10,784 nucleotides of DNA, taken from contig DNWZ01000367.1 in assembly GCA_003506095.1 (NCBI GenBank), positions 1 through 10,784 of the forward strand, written 5' to 3'. The notes under the pieces are model-generated. The model searched no databases and was not told the origin of the DNA. It saw only the letters and a list, made by a program, of their open reading frames with translations. The position numbers were made by a program, and so were the translations under genes. The DNA comes from Planctomycetaceae bacterium (GTDB taxonomy: Bacteria > Planctomycetota > Planctomycetia > Pirellulales > Pirellulaceae). This document shows, piece by piece, positions 1 through 6,966 of this stretch (the stretch's first letter is position 1; the number at the start of each line of letters is the position of its first letter).

Positions 1-1089
1 CTGCTGGACGCACCGGTCAAGACATTCTCGATCGGATTCTCCGAAGAAAGTGCCAATGAACTGGAATTCGCAAGGTTAGTGTCTAAAAAGTATCATACGG
101 AGCACCACGAAGAGATCGTCGAGTTCGATGCAATGGAGATGCTCCCAGAGATTGTGCGGCATCATGGGGAGCCATTTGGAGATCAGTCTGCAATTCCCAC
201 TTGGGCCGTTTCTCGCTTAGCGCGCAGCGAAGTAACAATGGTGCTTTCGGGCGATGGCGGTGACGAACTTTTTGCCGGGTACAATTCTTATACTGCTTGG
301 AAACGAATCGTCGATTACTGTCAATCCACGCACGACGCGCACTGGCGGCAAATGATCCGGCCTACGCTCAAGCGACTGTTTCCTAGCCGTTATCCTACGC
401 TTGAAGATCCAATGGGGAATCCTTCCCATTGGCTCAGATGTGTTGGACGGTTCAATAAAGGATCGCGAGAGTCTTTGTGGAAACAAGAATTACGGTTTTT
501 ATGCGACCTTCCAGATAGCTCAATTGAGCTCGCTTTGCGGGACGGAAAGCACGATTGTGACGTTAACCGTGTTCAACGCGTGGACTTGGAGACCTACCTT
601 CCGGAAGATATTCTCTGCAAGATTGATATTGCGAGTATGCGGTATGGCTTGGAAGTGCGTCCGCCGATGCTTGACAGGCAATTCTTTCGTCTAGCAAGTT
701 CGATCGACCCGCGAAGCTTGTATCGATCGGGTACAGACCCCGTGGGGAAGTTGCCGTTAAAGGATCTCCTGGCACGAAAACTAGGACACGAGTTTGCGTA
801 TCGACGTAAGCAAGGTTTTAGCTTACCGTTGGATGCATGGTTGAGAACAAACAAGAGCAACCAGCAAGCAGTGCGTGATCGCCTGACTGCACAGAATGCA
901 AAGATTTCCGAATGGTTCTCAACGGAGGCAATCGCTGAAACAATTGAACTCGGTCTCGCAGAAAATGTTTGGTTGCTCCTTGCACTGGAAGAATGGTGCG
1001 GGCAAATGAAGCCACCAACGAGGACTGAGTCGGTTGCTACTAAATGTCTTGATCAAACTGATTTCAGTGTCGTAAATGTCCATCAGTGA
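1..1089 (+). CDS. Asparagine synthetase (glutamine-hydrolysing) family protein, C-terminal part; 5' end outside window
   Basis: This is the ATP-dependent amide-forming half of a class II glutamine amidotransferase of the AsnB type. Such enzymes adenylate a carboxylate and transfer ammonia from glutamine to it. The frame is open from base 1, so the gene begins upstream. The 362 visible residues are roughly the last 60% of a family member of 600-650. The N-terminal glutaminase domain and the ATP loop (SGGxDSS) lie before the window. Visible landmarks are SGDGGDELFAGY at bases 247-282 (family SGxGxDE motif), YLPEDILCKIDIASM from base 595 followed by LEVRPPMLD, and KQGFSLPLDAWL near bases 808-843, matching the family's R-G-F-x-x-P motif. 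Relatives are common in exopolysaccharide clusters, where the substrate may be a sugar carboxylate rather than free aspartate; that role is inferred here. The stop overlaps the next reading frame by 14 bases, suggesting co-translation. The family call is secure; the substrate is unknown. Confidence 0.95.
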   Translation: MLDAPVKTFSIGFSEESANELEFARLVSKKYHTEHHEEIVEFDAMEMLPEIVRHHGEPFGDQSAIPTWAVSRLARSEVTMVLSGDGGDELFAGYNSYTAWKRIVDYCQSTHDAHWRQMIRPTLKRLFPSRYPTLEDPMGNPSHWLRCVGRFNKGSRESLWKQELRFLCDLPDSSIELALRDGKHDCDVNRVQRVDLETYLPEDILCKIDIASMRYGLEVRPPMLDRQFFRLASSIDPRSLYRSGTDPVGKLPLKDLLARKLGHEFAYRRKQGFSLPLDAWLRTNKSNQQAVRDRLTAQNAKISEWFSTEAIAETIELGLAENVWLLLALEEWCGQMKPPTRTESVATKCLDQTDFSVVNVHQ

Positions 1090-1517
1090 GATTCAACGAA
1101 ATTTAAACGAGATCGATCTGAGAAGGGAATTCGCGGGCTCTCGGTTCCTCATGGTGCATGGGCAATACTATTTCGGAGGCGCGGTGCGTCAAGCCGTGCT
1201 TCTTGCTTGGGGCCTAGTGAAGGATTGCGGATGCAATGTTGATTTTCTCGGTTGGGGCGGGGACGGTATTCTCTTTGATGAAGTCCGCGCTGTTGGTTGC
1301 CGAAATCAGCTAGACTTATGCGAGTTGGGCCGTGTATGAGCGTCCAGGCCAATCGCAATTGCAGGATACTGCGGACGGTCCGGGCATGACCTGGATCGAC
1401 GGTGCGATATGGCCGGAACGTGCCCAGATCGATGATCTGATGACTGCTTTGCAAACTCGTCGAGGACAGAATTCGACTGGAACCTCTGTGATCACACGAG
1501 TCGGCGCGCGTCGATGA
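1076..1517 (+). pseudogene. Broken GT4 glycosyltransferase remnant, paralogue of the next gene
   Basis: From ATG 1076 an 87-codon frame runs to a TGA at 1337-1339. Its residues 15-74 align with residues 6-66 of the intact glycosyltransferase at 1514 at roughly half identity. Shared blocks include GSRFL, GGAxRQA, CNVD and LGWG. The fragment therefore holds only the start of the acceptor-side Rossmann domain and cannot be a working enzyme. After a frame change, bases 1314-1517 are open in another frame; its piece with PERAQIDDLMTAL weakly recalls the C-terminal LMELM region of the paralogue. That frame ends in a TGA overlapping the next ATG as ATGA. A plausible reading is a former full gene that lost most of its middle, keeping both operon junctions: the 14-base overlap with the upstream stop and the ATGA with the downstream start. 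The N-terminal homology is clear by eye. Assigning the second half to the same gene is a weak inference. Confidence 0.75.
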
Positions 1518-2680
1518 TTCCCGAGAAGCTCAAACATGAATTTAAAGGGAGTAGATTCCTGCTGGTACCGGGCCACCTAGGGTACATTGGCGGTGCGGAA
1601 CGACAAGCGATGATCCTCGCGGAATCGCTGGCCGCGAATCTGGACTGCAACGTGGATGTCCTGGGCTGGGGCGTTGAGGGTGGCGACTATTCGGAAGCAC
1701 TAAACGCTGTCGGAATGAACCCAGTTGGTTATCCCTGGAAATTTGAGGCTCGCGGCATTCACCGAACCGCGAATGCACTTCGTCTGGCCCGATTCATCAA
1801 ACGCCGATTTCAACCGGATTACATACTTCCGTTCGTCGGATACCACTGCAAGCTAATTGGAAGCATCTGGAGGTGGACAGGCGCTAGGTTTACATGGTGG
1901 AACCAGCGTGACGAAGGTCGATACGTGCTCGGCACAAAAACCGAACATCGCCTAATGCGAACGTTGCCCGCAATTGTTTCGAACTCTTGGGAAGGTCGCG
2001 ATTTTCTGCTTAGCAAGTTCTCGCTACCAAGGGAACGCGTCACAGTGATCAACAACGGAGTTCAACTTCCGCAGCAAACGGGCTCATCCGATTGGAGGGA
2101 GCGCCTGGGTGTTCGCAGTGATGAACTCCTGGTTCTGATGATTGCAAACATTTCCGAATTTAAGGATCACACAACACTACTGCGGGCCTTTGCCGCCCTG
2201 CAACAGACAGACGTCGGATCGCGCTGTCGTTTGGTTCTCGCGGGGCGCCATGACAGCGCAACACTCGCCGTGAAGGCACTCGCATTTGACCTCGGACTGT
2301 GCAACAAGGCGCTGTTGCCCGGTATCATTCCAATGAACGATATGCCCTCACTGATCGAGGCTGCGGATCTTGTTGTTCATAGTTCTGTCAGGGAGGGCTG
2401 CCCGAACGCAGCGCTCGAGGCAATGGCTCACGGTCGTTGCGTGGTCGGGACGCGAATTCCGGGTATGGTTCAGGCGATCGGCGAAGACCGTGCGCAGCAG
2501 TTTCTGGCAGAGTCGGGGAATGCGAACCAACTCATGGAACTGATGCGATATTTTCTGAGCAATCCCGATTACCGATCAGCAGCGGGCGAACACAATCGTG
2601 AGCGCATCCGGTCTGAGTTCAGTGTCACGAAGATGACCACCGCCGTTCTTCAAACAATTCTGGCCACGCGAACTCGCTGA
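1514..2680 (+). CDS. GT4 family glycosyltransferase (GT-B fold)
   Basis: A 388-residue cytoplasmic or membrane-associated retaining glycosyltransferase that transfers a sugar from a nucleotide donor to a growing, probably lipid-linked, glycan. Its length is normal for GT4. The N-terminal acceptor domain carries GGAERQA at residues 26-32, the usual glycine-rich loop. The linker INNGV lies at 179-183, and the donor domain has ISEFKDH at 213-219 with the phosphate-binding Lys217. The family signature E-x7-E is Glu294-Glu302, within REGCPNAALEAM. No transmembrane segment is apparent. The ATG at 1514 overlaps the preceding frame's TGA as ATGA, and no good Shine-Dalgarno is visible, so expression probably depends on translation from upstream. 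It is the intact paralogue of the fragment just before it. Donor and acceptor cannot be predicted from sequence alone. Confidence 0.95.
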   Translation: MIPEKLKHEFKGSRFLLVPGHLGYIGGAERQAMILAESLAANLDCNVDVLGWGVEGGDYSEALNAVGMNPVGYPWKFEARGIHRTANALRLARFIKRRFQPDYILPFVGYHCKLIGSIWRWTGARFTWWNQRDEGRYVLGTKTEHRLMRTLPAIVSNSWEGRDFLLSKFSLPRERVTVINNGVQLPQQTGSSDWRERLGVRSDELLVLMIANISEFKDHTTLLRAFAALQQTDVGSRCRLVLAGRHDSATLAVKALAFDLGLCNKALLPGIIPMNDMPSLIEAADLVVHSSVREGCPNAALEAMAHGRCVVGTRIPGMVQAIGEDRAQQFLAESGNANQLMELMRYFLSNPDYRSAAGEHNRERIRSEFSVTKMTTAVLQTILATRTR

Positions 2681-2708
2681 ATCTTCACGGAATTAAAGCT
2701 TCAACTCT

Positions 2709-3899
2709 GTGTTATCACCCTCCGTTCTGATCCGAAAAGTTCGATCGGCCCGCTACCACGCTCGTGAATGGAACAGGAAACGTCTGGCGCGCCGTGAGGT
2801 TCGGAATCAAGTTCGTGCATGTCGAAATTGGTTGCACCGTATCGATCAGCAACGTCCTGACGTGCTGGTCGGTGCTAATTTTGTTCCGTACGGCGGAACG
2901 CGCCAGCATATGCACTCGCTGGTCAGGTATTCTTCACTCAATCTCGCGATTTTTCCCGACGATAAGGTGCTTGCAGAGGTGCCGCTTGGATTCATCACTT
3001 CAGATTTCAGCGAACAGTTTTATCGCTGGACCCCATCCAGTGTTCAGGCCGTGCATTCCCATGTATTCCCGTGGTTTATTCAGTGGTGCGATTTTCAGAA
3101 ACGACAGAGCGGAATTCGTTGGGTTCATACCCATCATAATTGGTATTACCCCGAATTCGGAAAGGGCGCGTTGGAGCCATGGCAGGAACAATTCAATGAA
3201 GGCTTCCTGTTCGCATTGCGAAATGCCGATGTCTGTCTCTCCGTGTCAAAATGGCAGCAAAAGTTTTTGAAAGAACAATTTGGTCTGGCTACTCACTATC
3301 TACCAAATGGTGTGGATGTCAAAGCCTGTGATCAAGCTGACGCGAGTCGCTGGGTTGCTAAAACAGGGCTCAAAGACTTCGTCTTGTATTTGGGGCGGAA
3401 TGATCCGGTGAAGAATCCGGTAGACTTTGTTCTGCTGGCTCAACACTTGCCGAAAGTCAAGTTTGTAATGGTCGGACAGGGGCTTTCTTGCGAGGTGCTT
3501 AGAGATGAATGGCAGATCGAAGCACCAGCAAATCTTGTCGTGCTAGGTGGGGCCTCGCACGAAGACGCGCAGGATGCGATTGCCGCTTGCAGCGTGCTGG
3601 TGATGACCAGCAAGCGAGAAGGTTTGCCAACGTTAGCACTCGAAGCGATGGCTCAGAGCAAACCGGTGGTTGTGCCGACAGAAGATGGATGCATGGAAGC
3701 GGTTGGCGGCGGGGAGTTTGGATTTATATATCGGCAAGGTGATATTGATCACTTGGCGGAGTCGACTTTGGAAGCTTTGTCAGATCAGATCCGTCGTGGT
3801 CGTGCCCGACAACGGGTGTTGAATGAATACAACTGGACCGTCATTCTCTCAAAGCTTGATAAGGTCTACACAACGGGCATCGCCAACTCTCATGTGTAG
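2709..3899 (+). CDS. GT4 family glycosyltransferase with basic N-terminal extension
   Basis: A 396-residue GT-B glycosyltransferase. The start is taken as GTG 2709, since an in-frame TAA sits at 2694-2696 and no ATG follows soon in this frame. The first 44 residues are strongly basic, with 14 Arg or Lys, before the Rossmann core begins near VLVGANFVPYGGTRQH (52-67), the acceptor-side glycine loop. The linker LPNGVDV is at 198-204. Donor-domain motifs are YLGRNDPVKNP (227-237, Lys235) and the signature E-x7-E, Glu304 to Glu312, in KREGLPTLALEAM. A histidine- and aromatic-rich stretch, HTHHNWYYPEF (140-150), lies in the acceptor domain and may contact the acceptor. The gene follows the previous GT4 after 28 bases, and its end overlaps the start of the next gene by 8 bases. 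The basic extension could aid binding to anionic membrane lipids, or could mean the true start is downstream. The family is secure, the specificity unknown. Confidence 0.94.
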   Translation: MLSPSVLIRKVRSARYHAREWNRKRLARREVRNQVRACRNWLHRIDQQRPDVLVGANFVPYGGTRQHMHSLVRYSSLNLAIFPDDKVLAEVPLGFITSDFSEQFYRWTPSSVQAVHSHVFPWFIQWCDFQKRQSGIRWVHTHHNWYYPEFGKGALEPWQEQFNEGFLFALRNADVCLSVSKWQQKFLKEQFGLATHYLPNGVDVKACDQADASRWVAKTGLKDFVLYLGRNDPVKNPVDFVLLAQHLPKVKFVMVGQGLSCEVLRDEWQIEAPANLVVLGGASHEDAQDAIAACSVLVMTSKREGLPTLALEAMAQSKPVVVPTEDGCMEAVGGGEFGFIYRQGDIDHLAESTLEALSDQIRRGRARQRVLNEYNWTVILSKLDKVYTTGIANSHV

Positions 3900-5364
3900 T
3901 TATCTTTTCGCTCGAACTGCCACACAATTGACTGAGTCCGCGCTGCAAACCGCCAACAAGTATGCTTGCTATCGCGGTCCGGATAAAACACGAGTGGTGC
4001 AGCAACAAGATCGTTATGGATATTCGCTGACGTTTTTGCACAATCTGCTCGACATTTCTGGGACATCCTGTGTGCAGCCGATTATCGATGCTAACTTTGC
4101 CAACCTGACCGCGCTGTTTAACGGAGAAATCTATAACTTCAGACAGTTGACCGGTGGTGGACGTGACACTGACTGCATCCTTCCGACATACGTCGAGTTT
4201 GGGAAGAGCGCTGGACAGTATTTTGATGGCGAGTTCGCCATCACTCTATACGACTGCGAAAAAAATAGCCTATTCATTTTCACTGATCCATTTCTCACCA
4301 AACCGCTGTACTGGGGAACAAACGACGCAAGAACTGCATTTGGCGTTGCCACATGTGGGTCGAGCCTTCGAGCAATCGGTTGCCATCGCACAGAACTATT
4401 TGATCCAAACGCAACCTATGAGGTGAACTTCAGTCCTGACGGCTTCGCAATGAAGTGTCAGCGTGAGGTTCGCCCCTTCCGGTTGGAACAGCACAAAAAC
4501 GATTATACCGATTGGGGCGCGGCGTTTATCGACTCGGTACGTAAAAGAGCAAGCCACGGCGCGCACCGACCAATGGTCTTTCTTTCGTCCGGCTACGATT
4601 CCGGTGCGATTTGTGTCGCGCTTAATCATCTTGAGATTGGCTATGACACGTTTTCAATTGTTGCCGGTGAGCATCGAGGGATTCTCGAGAAGCGAATTCG
4701 TATCAATAGAGCGCACAGTTGCGGTGAAGCATTTTGCGTTGAAAGCTTATCCGAAACGGATTTGCAGCGGATGACCGAAGACATTGGCGCGAATGTGGAA
4801 CCGTTCGTTTATGTGCATGAAGACAAGCCTGGCGTGATCTGCGATTTGCGTACGGATGGGGGAGCGCTGGGTGCAAATTATCTTGCGGAACTGGCAAGGC
4901 ATAAAAATAGACTGGTCAACTTGTCAGGTTCTGGCGCCGATGAAATTATGTCCGACTATGGTTTCGCTGGCAAGAAATTCTACCACCACTCGGAGTTTGG
5001 AGGTCTCTTTCCGGATGATCTGGAATCAATCTTCCCCTGGAAAAAGTTCTATGGCGATACACAGCGAAGTTACCTGTTTAAGGATGAGTATACTCTCGGT
5101 AGGCATGGCATCGAGGGACGCTACCCGTTTCTCGATTGGAAAGTTGTTCAGGAGTTTCTGGCATTGAAGCCTGACTTGAAAAACAAGTCGTATAAAGGGG
5201 CTATTGGACATCTGCTGAGTCTGCACGATTATCCGTATGAGCCAATGAAGAAACGCGGTTTCTCGCCGAGCGCTGGCACGCAAATACTAGAACAAAATCT
5301 TCCAGTGAAGCGCTCGTCGCTCACAAAGAGTCTCATTCGGCGATTTAGGCGATTTCGTCAATGA
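3892..5364 (+). CDS. Asparagine synthetase-like glutamine amidotransferase, divergent
   Basis: A 490-residue two-domain amidotransferase, shorter than typical AsnB. I choose ATG 3892 although the frame opens earlier, at ATG 3823. The product then begins Met-Cys, placing the class II glutaminase nucleophile at residue 2 as the family requires after Met removal. The 3823 start would also overlap the upstream gene by 77 bases, against 8 here. Glutaminase motifs are YRGPDK (27-32), FNGEIYN (76-82, glutamine pocket) and TKPLYW (136-141). The synthetase half has the ATP loop LSSGYDSG (231-238), where consensus is SGGxDSS, then SGSGADE (345-351) and GIEGRYPFLD (406-415). It therefore looks able to hydrolyse glutamine and bind ATP, but the loop has lost one glycine and its last serine. 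Beta-lactam synthetases are an alternative relative, but those usually lack the Cys nucleophile. Amidation of a glycan carboxylate is the likeliest role by context. The stop overlaps the next ATG as ATGA. Confidence 0.92.
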   Translation: MCSYLFARTATQLTESALQTANKYACYRGPDKTRVVQQQDRYGYSLTFLHNLLDISGTSCVQPIIDANFANLTALFNGEIYNFRQLTGGGRDTDCILPTYVEFGKSAGQYFDGEFAITLYDCEKNSLFIFTDPFLTKPLYWGTNDARTAFGVATCGSSLRAIGCHRTELFDPNATYEVNFSPDGFAMKCQREVRPFRLEQHKNDYTDWGAAFIDSVRKRASHGAHRPMVFLSSGYDSGAICVALNHLEIGYDTFSIVAGEHRGILEKRIRINRAHSCGEAFCVESLSETDLQRMTEDIGANVEPFVYVHEDKPGVICDLRTDGGALGANYLAELARHKNRLVNLSGSGADEIMSDYGFAGKKFYHHSEFGGLFPDDLESIFPWKKFYGDTQRSYLFKDEYTLGRHGIEGRYPFLDWKVVQEFLALKPDLKNKSYKGAIGHLLSLHDYPYEPMKKRGFSPSAGTQILEQNLPVKRSSLTKSLIRRFRRFRQ

Positions 5365-6635
5365 GGGTTACTATCTGCGCATACGACAATTCGGTAGGAA
5401 TTGGTGGGCCGTATGTCTGGATGCAGCGGATGCCGCTGGAACTGCGCCAGCGTGGATTTGATGTCAGGGTCAGACTGTTTCATTGGGGAAGACCGGAAGA
5501 GGGGGTTCTCTTTCGCGCACTTCAGAGGCAGGATTTCGCAGTCGCTTCCCAGCCGTTTGGTAGCAGCGAAGCGAATGTCCGCTGGTTGTTGGAAGAACTG
5601 GTAGATGATCCACCGGATGTGCTGATCGCCGATAATGTCATTCCCGGATTGTTGGCAGGACGATACCTTCGGCAATCTGGCATTCCCACCATAGGCATTC
5701 TTAGATCGGATGATTCATTCTATCACGGAATCATTGATCGTTTTGTGGCCGGTGATCAACCAGATCAGCTTTCAGCAGTGGTCAGCGTTTCGCAATTCCT
5801 GACAGATACCGTGCGAGAAAATAGAATCGGAGCATTAATCACCGAGACAATTCCATCGGGTACACCGATTCCAGATCAAGTTGCTACCAGTCCGCAGGAT
5901 GTGCTGCGATTGGTTTATGTTGGACGCCTCGTGCAGGAGCAAAAGCGAATCATCGAGACCGTCGATGCTTTGATTCGAGTGGTGACCGAAATTGAGGACG
6001 TACACGTTACAATTTTTGGTGATGGCCCTGAACGTAGTCGAGTCGAAGAGTTAATCGTCCCGTATGCAGCAAAGCTTTCTCTTGCTGGTAGTGTTTCATC
6101 GGAAGAACTGCAAACGCAATTGCTGCAGTCTCATGCCATCGCGTTGTTATCAGATTACGAGGGCACGCCGACCGCTGTTATGGAAGCGATGGCATGCGGT
6201 GTTGTTCCGGTGTGTCTGCGAATTCGCAGTGGTATTCCGGACCTAGTTCGGGATGGCAAAACAGGGATTCTGGTGGATGATCGAGGTCTCGCCTTTGTTG
6301 CAGCTGTTCGCAAATTGAAAAGCGACAAAGCGTTTTGGAAGACACTTTCTGCTTCCGCTCGTCAGCATGTTGAACAACACTATTCGATTTCGTCGTGTGC
6401 CGACCGTTGGGCTGATTTACTCCGACGTATTACCGTTAATCACAACCAGCAACCGCAATTATTCCTTCCGCATCGCTTGAAACTCGCGCCGCTTCACGTT
6501 GGGTACGCTCATCAAGATGTTCGAGAACCGGGAATTGTGTCCCGAACGCACACCTGCCTCAGGCATGGCTACCATCGATTGCGAAAATACCTTGGGCATG
6601 CTCGTCGAGTGATCTTCAGGGCACCAATCGCTTGA
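5361..6635 (+). CDS. GT4 family glycosyltransferase with aberrant C-terminal tail
   Basis: A 424-residue GT-B glycosyltransferase, translationally coupled to the preceding amidotransferase by an ATGA overlap. Residues 1-357 form a complete GT4 enzyme. GIGGPYVW (13-20) is the N-terminal glycine loop, IPSGTPI (164-170) the interdomain linker, and YVGRLVQEQKR (186-196) the donor-site strand with Lys195. FGDGPER lies at 219-225, and the signature E-x7-E is Glu267 to Glu275 in YEGTPTAVMEAM. The usual closing helix ends near ADLLRRI (351-357). The last 67 residues are unlike a GT4: rich in His and Arg, with no obvious helix pattern or membrane segment, and their DNA is also open on the opposite strand. 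The tail may be read-through into formerly non-coding or inserted DNA, or a lineage-specific extension. The catalytic family call is secure; the tail's origin is unresolved. Confidence 0.94.
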   Translation: MRVTICAYDNSVGIGGPYVWMQRMPLELRQRGFDVRVRLFHWGRPEEGVLFRALQRQDFAVASQPFGSSEANVRWLLEELVDDPPDVLIADNVIPGLLAGRYLRQSGIPTIGILRSDDSFYHGIIDRFVAGDQPDQLSAVVSVSQFLTDTVRENRIGALITETIPSGTPIPDQVATSPQDVLRLVYVGRLVQEQKRIIETVDALIRVVTEIEDVHVTIFGDGPERSRVEELIVPYAAKLSLAGSVSSEELQTQLLQSHAIALLSDYEGTPTAVMEAMACGVVPVCLRIRSGIPDLVRDGKTGILVDDRGLAFVAAVRKLKSDKAFWKTLSASARQHVEQHYSISSCADRWADLLRRITVNHNQQPQLFLPHRLKLAPLHVGYAHQDVREPGIVSRTHTCLRHGYHRLRKYLGHARRVIFRAPIA

Positions 6636-6966
6636 AACATTTAGGTCCAATTTCTGCAAATGTCTGTCGGCCTCCGCTTCGCGGAAGCAGCGACGCTGCC
6701 CCGACGAAAACGCGCCTTCGGCTGTGGATGTTTTCGAGACACTTGAGTGTTCAATGGGATGACAAAACCGCTTTCCGGTTCTATGGCATAAAAGGACGGG
6801 CGACTTTAAGGTTTGTCCGTATAGCACATTTCGCATTTTCCTTACGGTCGAAACCGTCCAGTTCAACTGGAACTTTGCGGACTGTGTAACCAACACCCGT
6901 TACCGATTCAGTGCGGACTGGCCTTAAAAAACTAGTAATGGCAAATTACATGACAGAAAGACAAAC
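6636..6966. other. Gene-free 331-base region dense in inverted repeats; possible structured leader or ncRNA
   Basis: I find no convincing gene here. Inverted repeats readable by eye include GTCGG 6666-6670 with CCGAC 6701-6705, enclosing two hairpins (6673-6677/6681-6685 and 6687-6690/6696-6699). Further pairs are CGAAAAC 6705-6711 with GTTTTCG 6730-6736, ACACT 6739-6743 with AGTGT 6746-6750, and AACCG 6766-6770 with CGGTT 6776-6780. ACGGT/ACCGT (6844-6857, loop CGAA) and CCAGT/ACTGG (6858-6870) are enclosed by GTCCGTA 6815-6821 pairing with TGCGGAC 6876-6882. GTAAC/GTTAC (6886-6903) and GTAAT/ATTAC (6935-6949) follow. No hairpin is followed by a T-run on either strand, so I do not call a terminator. 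I cannot place a promoter with confidence, although one for the following gene would be expected here. Short stems arise by chance; the density is what stands out. Confidence 0.4.
6876..6920. repeat. Nine-base direct repeat, TGCGGACTG, two copies
   Basis: TGCGGACTG occurs at 6876-6884 and again at 6912-6920, start to start 36 bases, upstream of the GTG at 6967. The first copy also forms the right arm of the long-range stem at 6815-6821/6876-6882. A repeat of this length in about 330 bases is mildly unexpected by chance. It could be a regulator-binding pair, a remnant of duplication, or coincidence. Confidence 0.35.

Noticed and set aside
1149..1454. Minus-strand 101-codon frame over the glycosyltransferase remnant
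   Set aside because: It is the shadow of a sense-strand fragment with clear homology to the neighbouring GT4, and shows no motif of its own.
3823..3891. In-frame extension of the second amidotransferase from ATG 3823 (23 extra residues)
   Set aside because: It would bury the Cys2 nucleophile internally and overlap the upstream glycosyltransferase by 77 bases. ATG 3892 gives the expected Met-Cys start.
6666..6706. Branched hairpin as an intrinsic terminator for the upstream operon
   Set aside because: It is followed by ACGAAAACG, not a T-run, and the reverse strand has no T-run on its 3' side either.
6459..6896. Minus-strand open frame of 145 codons as a gene
   Set aside because: No recognisable motif, overlaps the intact glycosyltransferase end, and runs through hairpin-rich DNA. 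Kept only as a clue about the origin of the GT4 tail.
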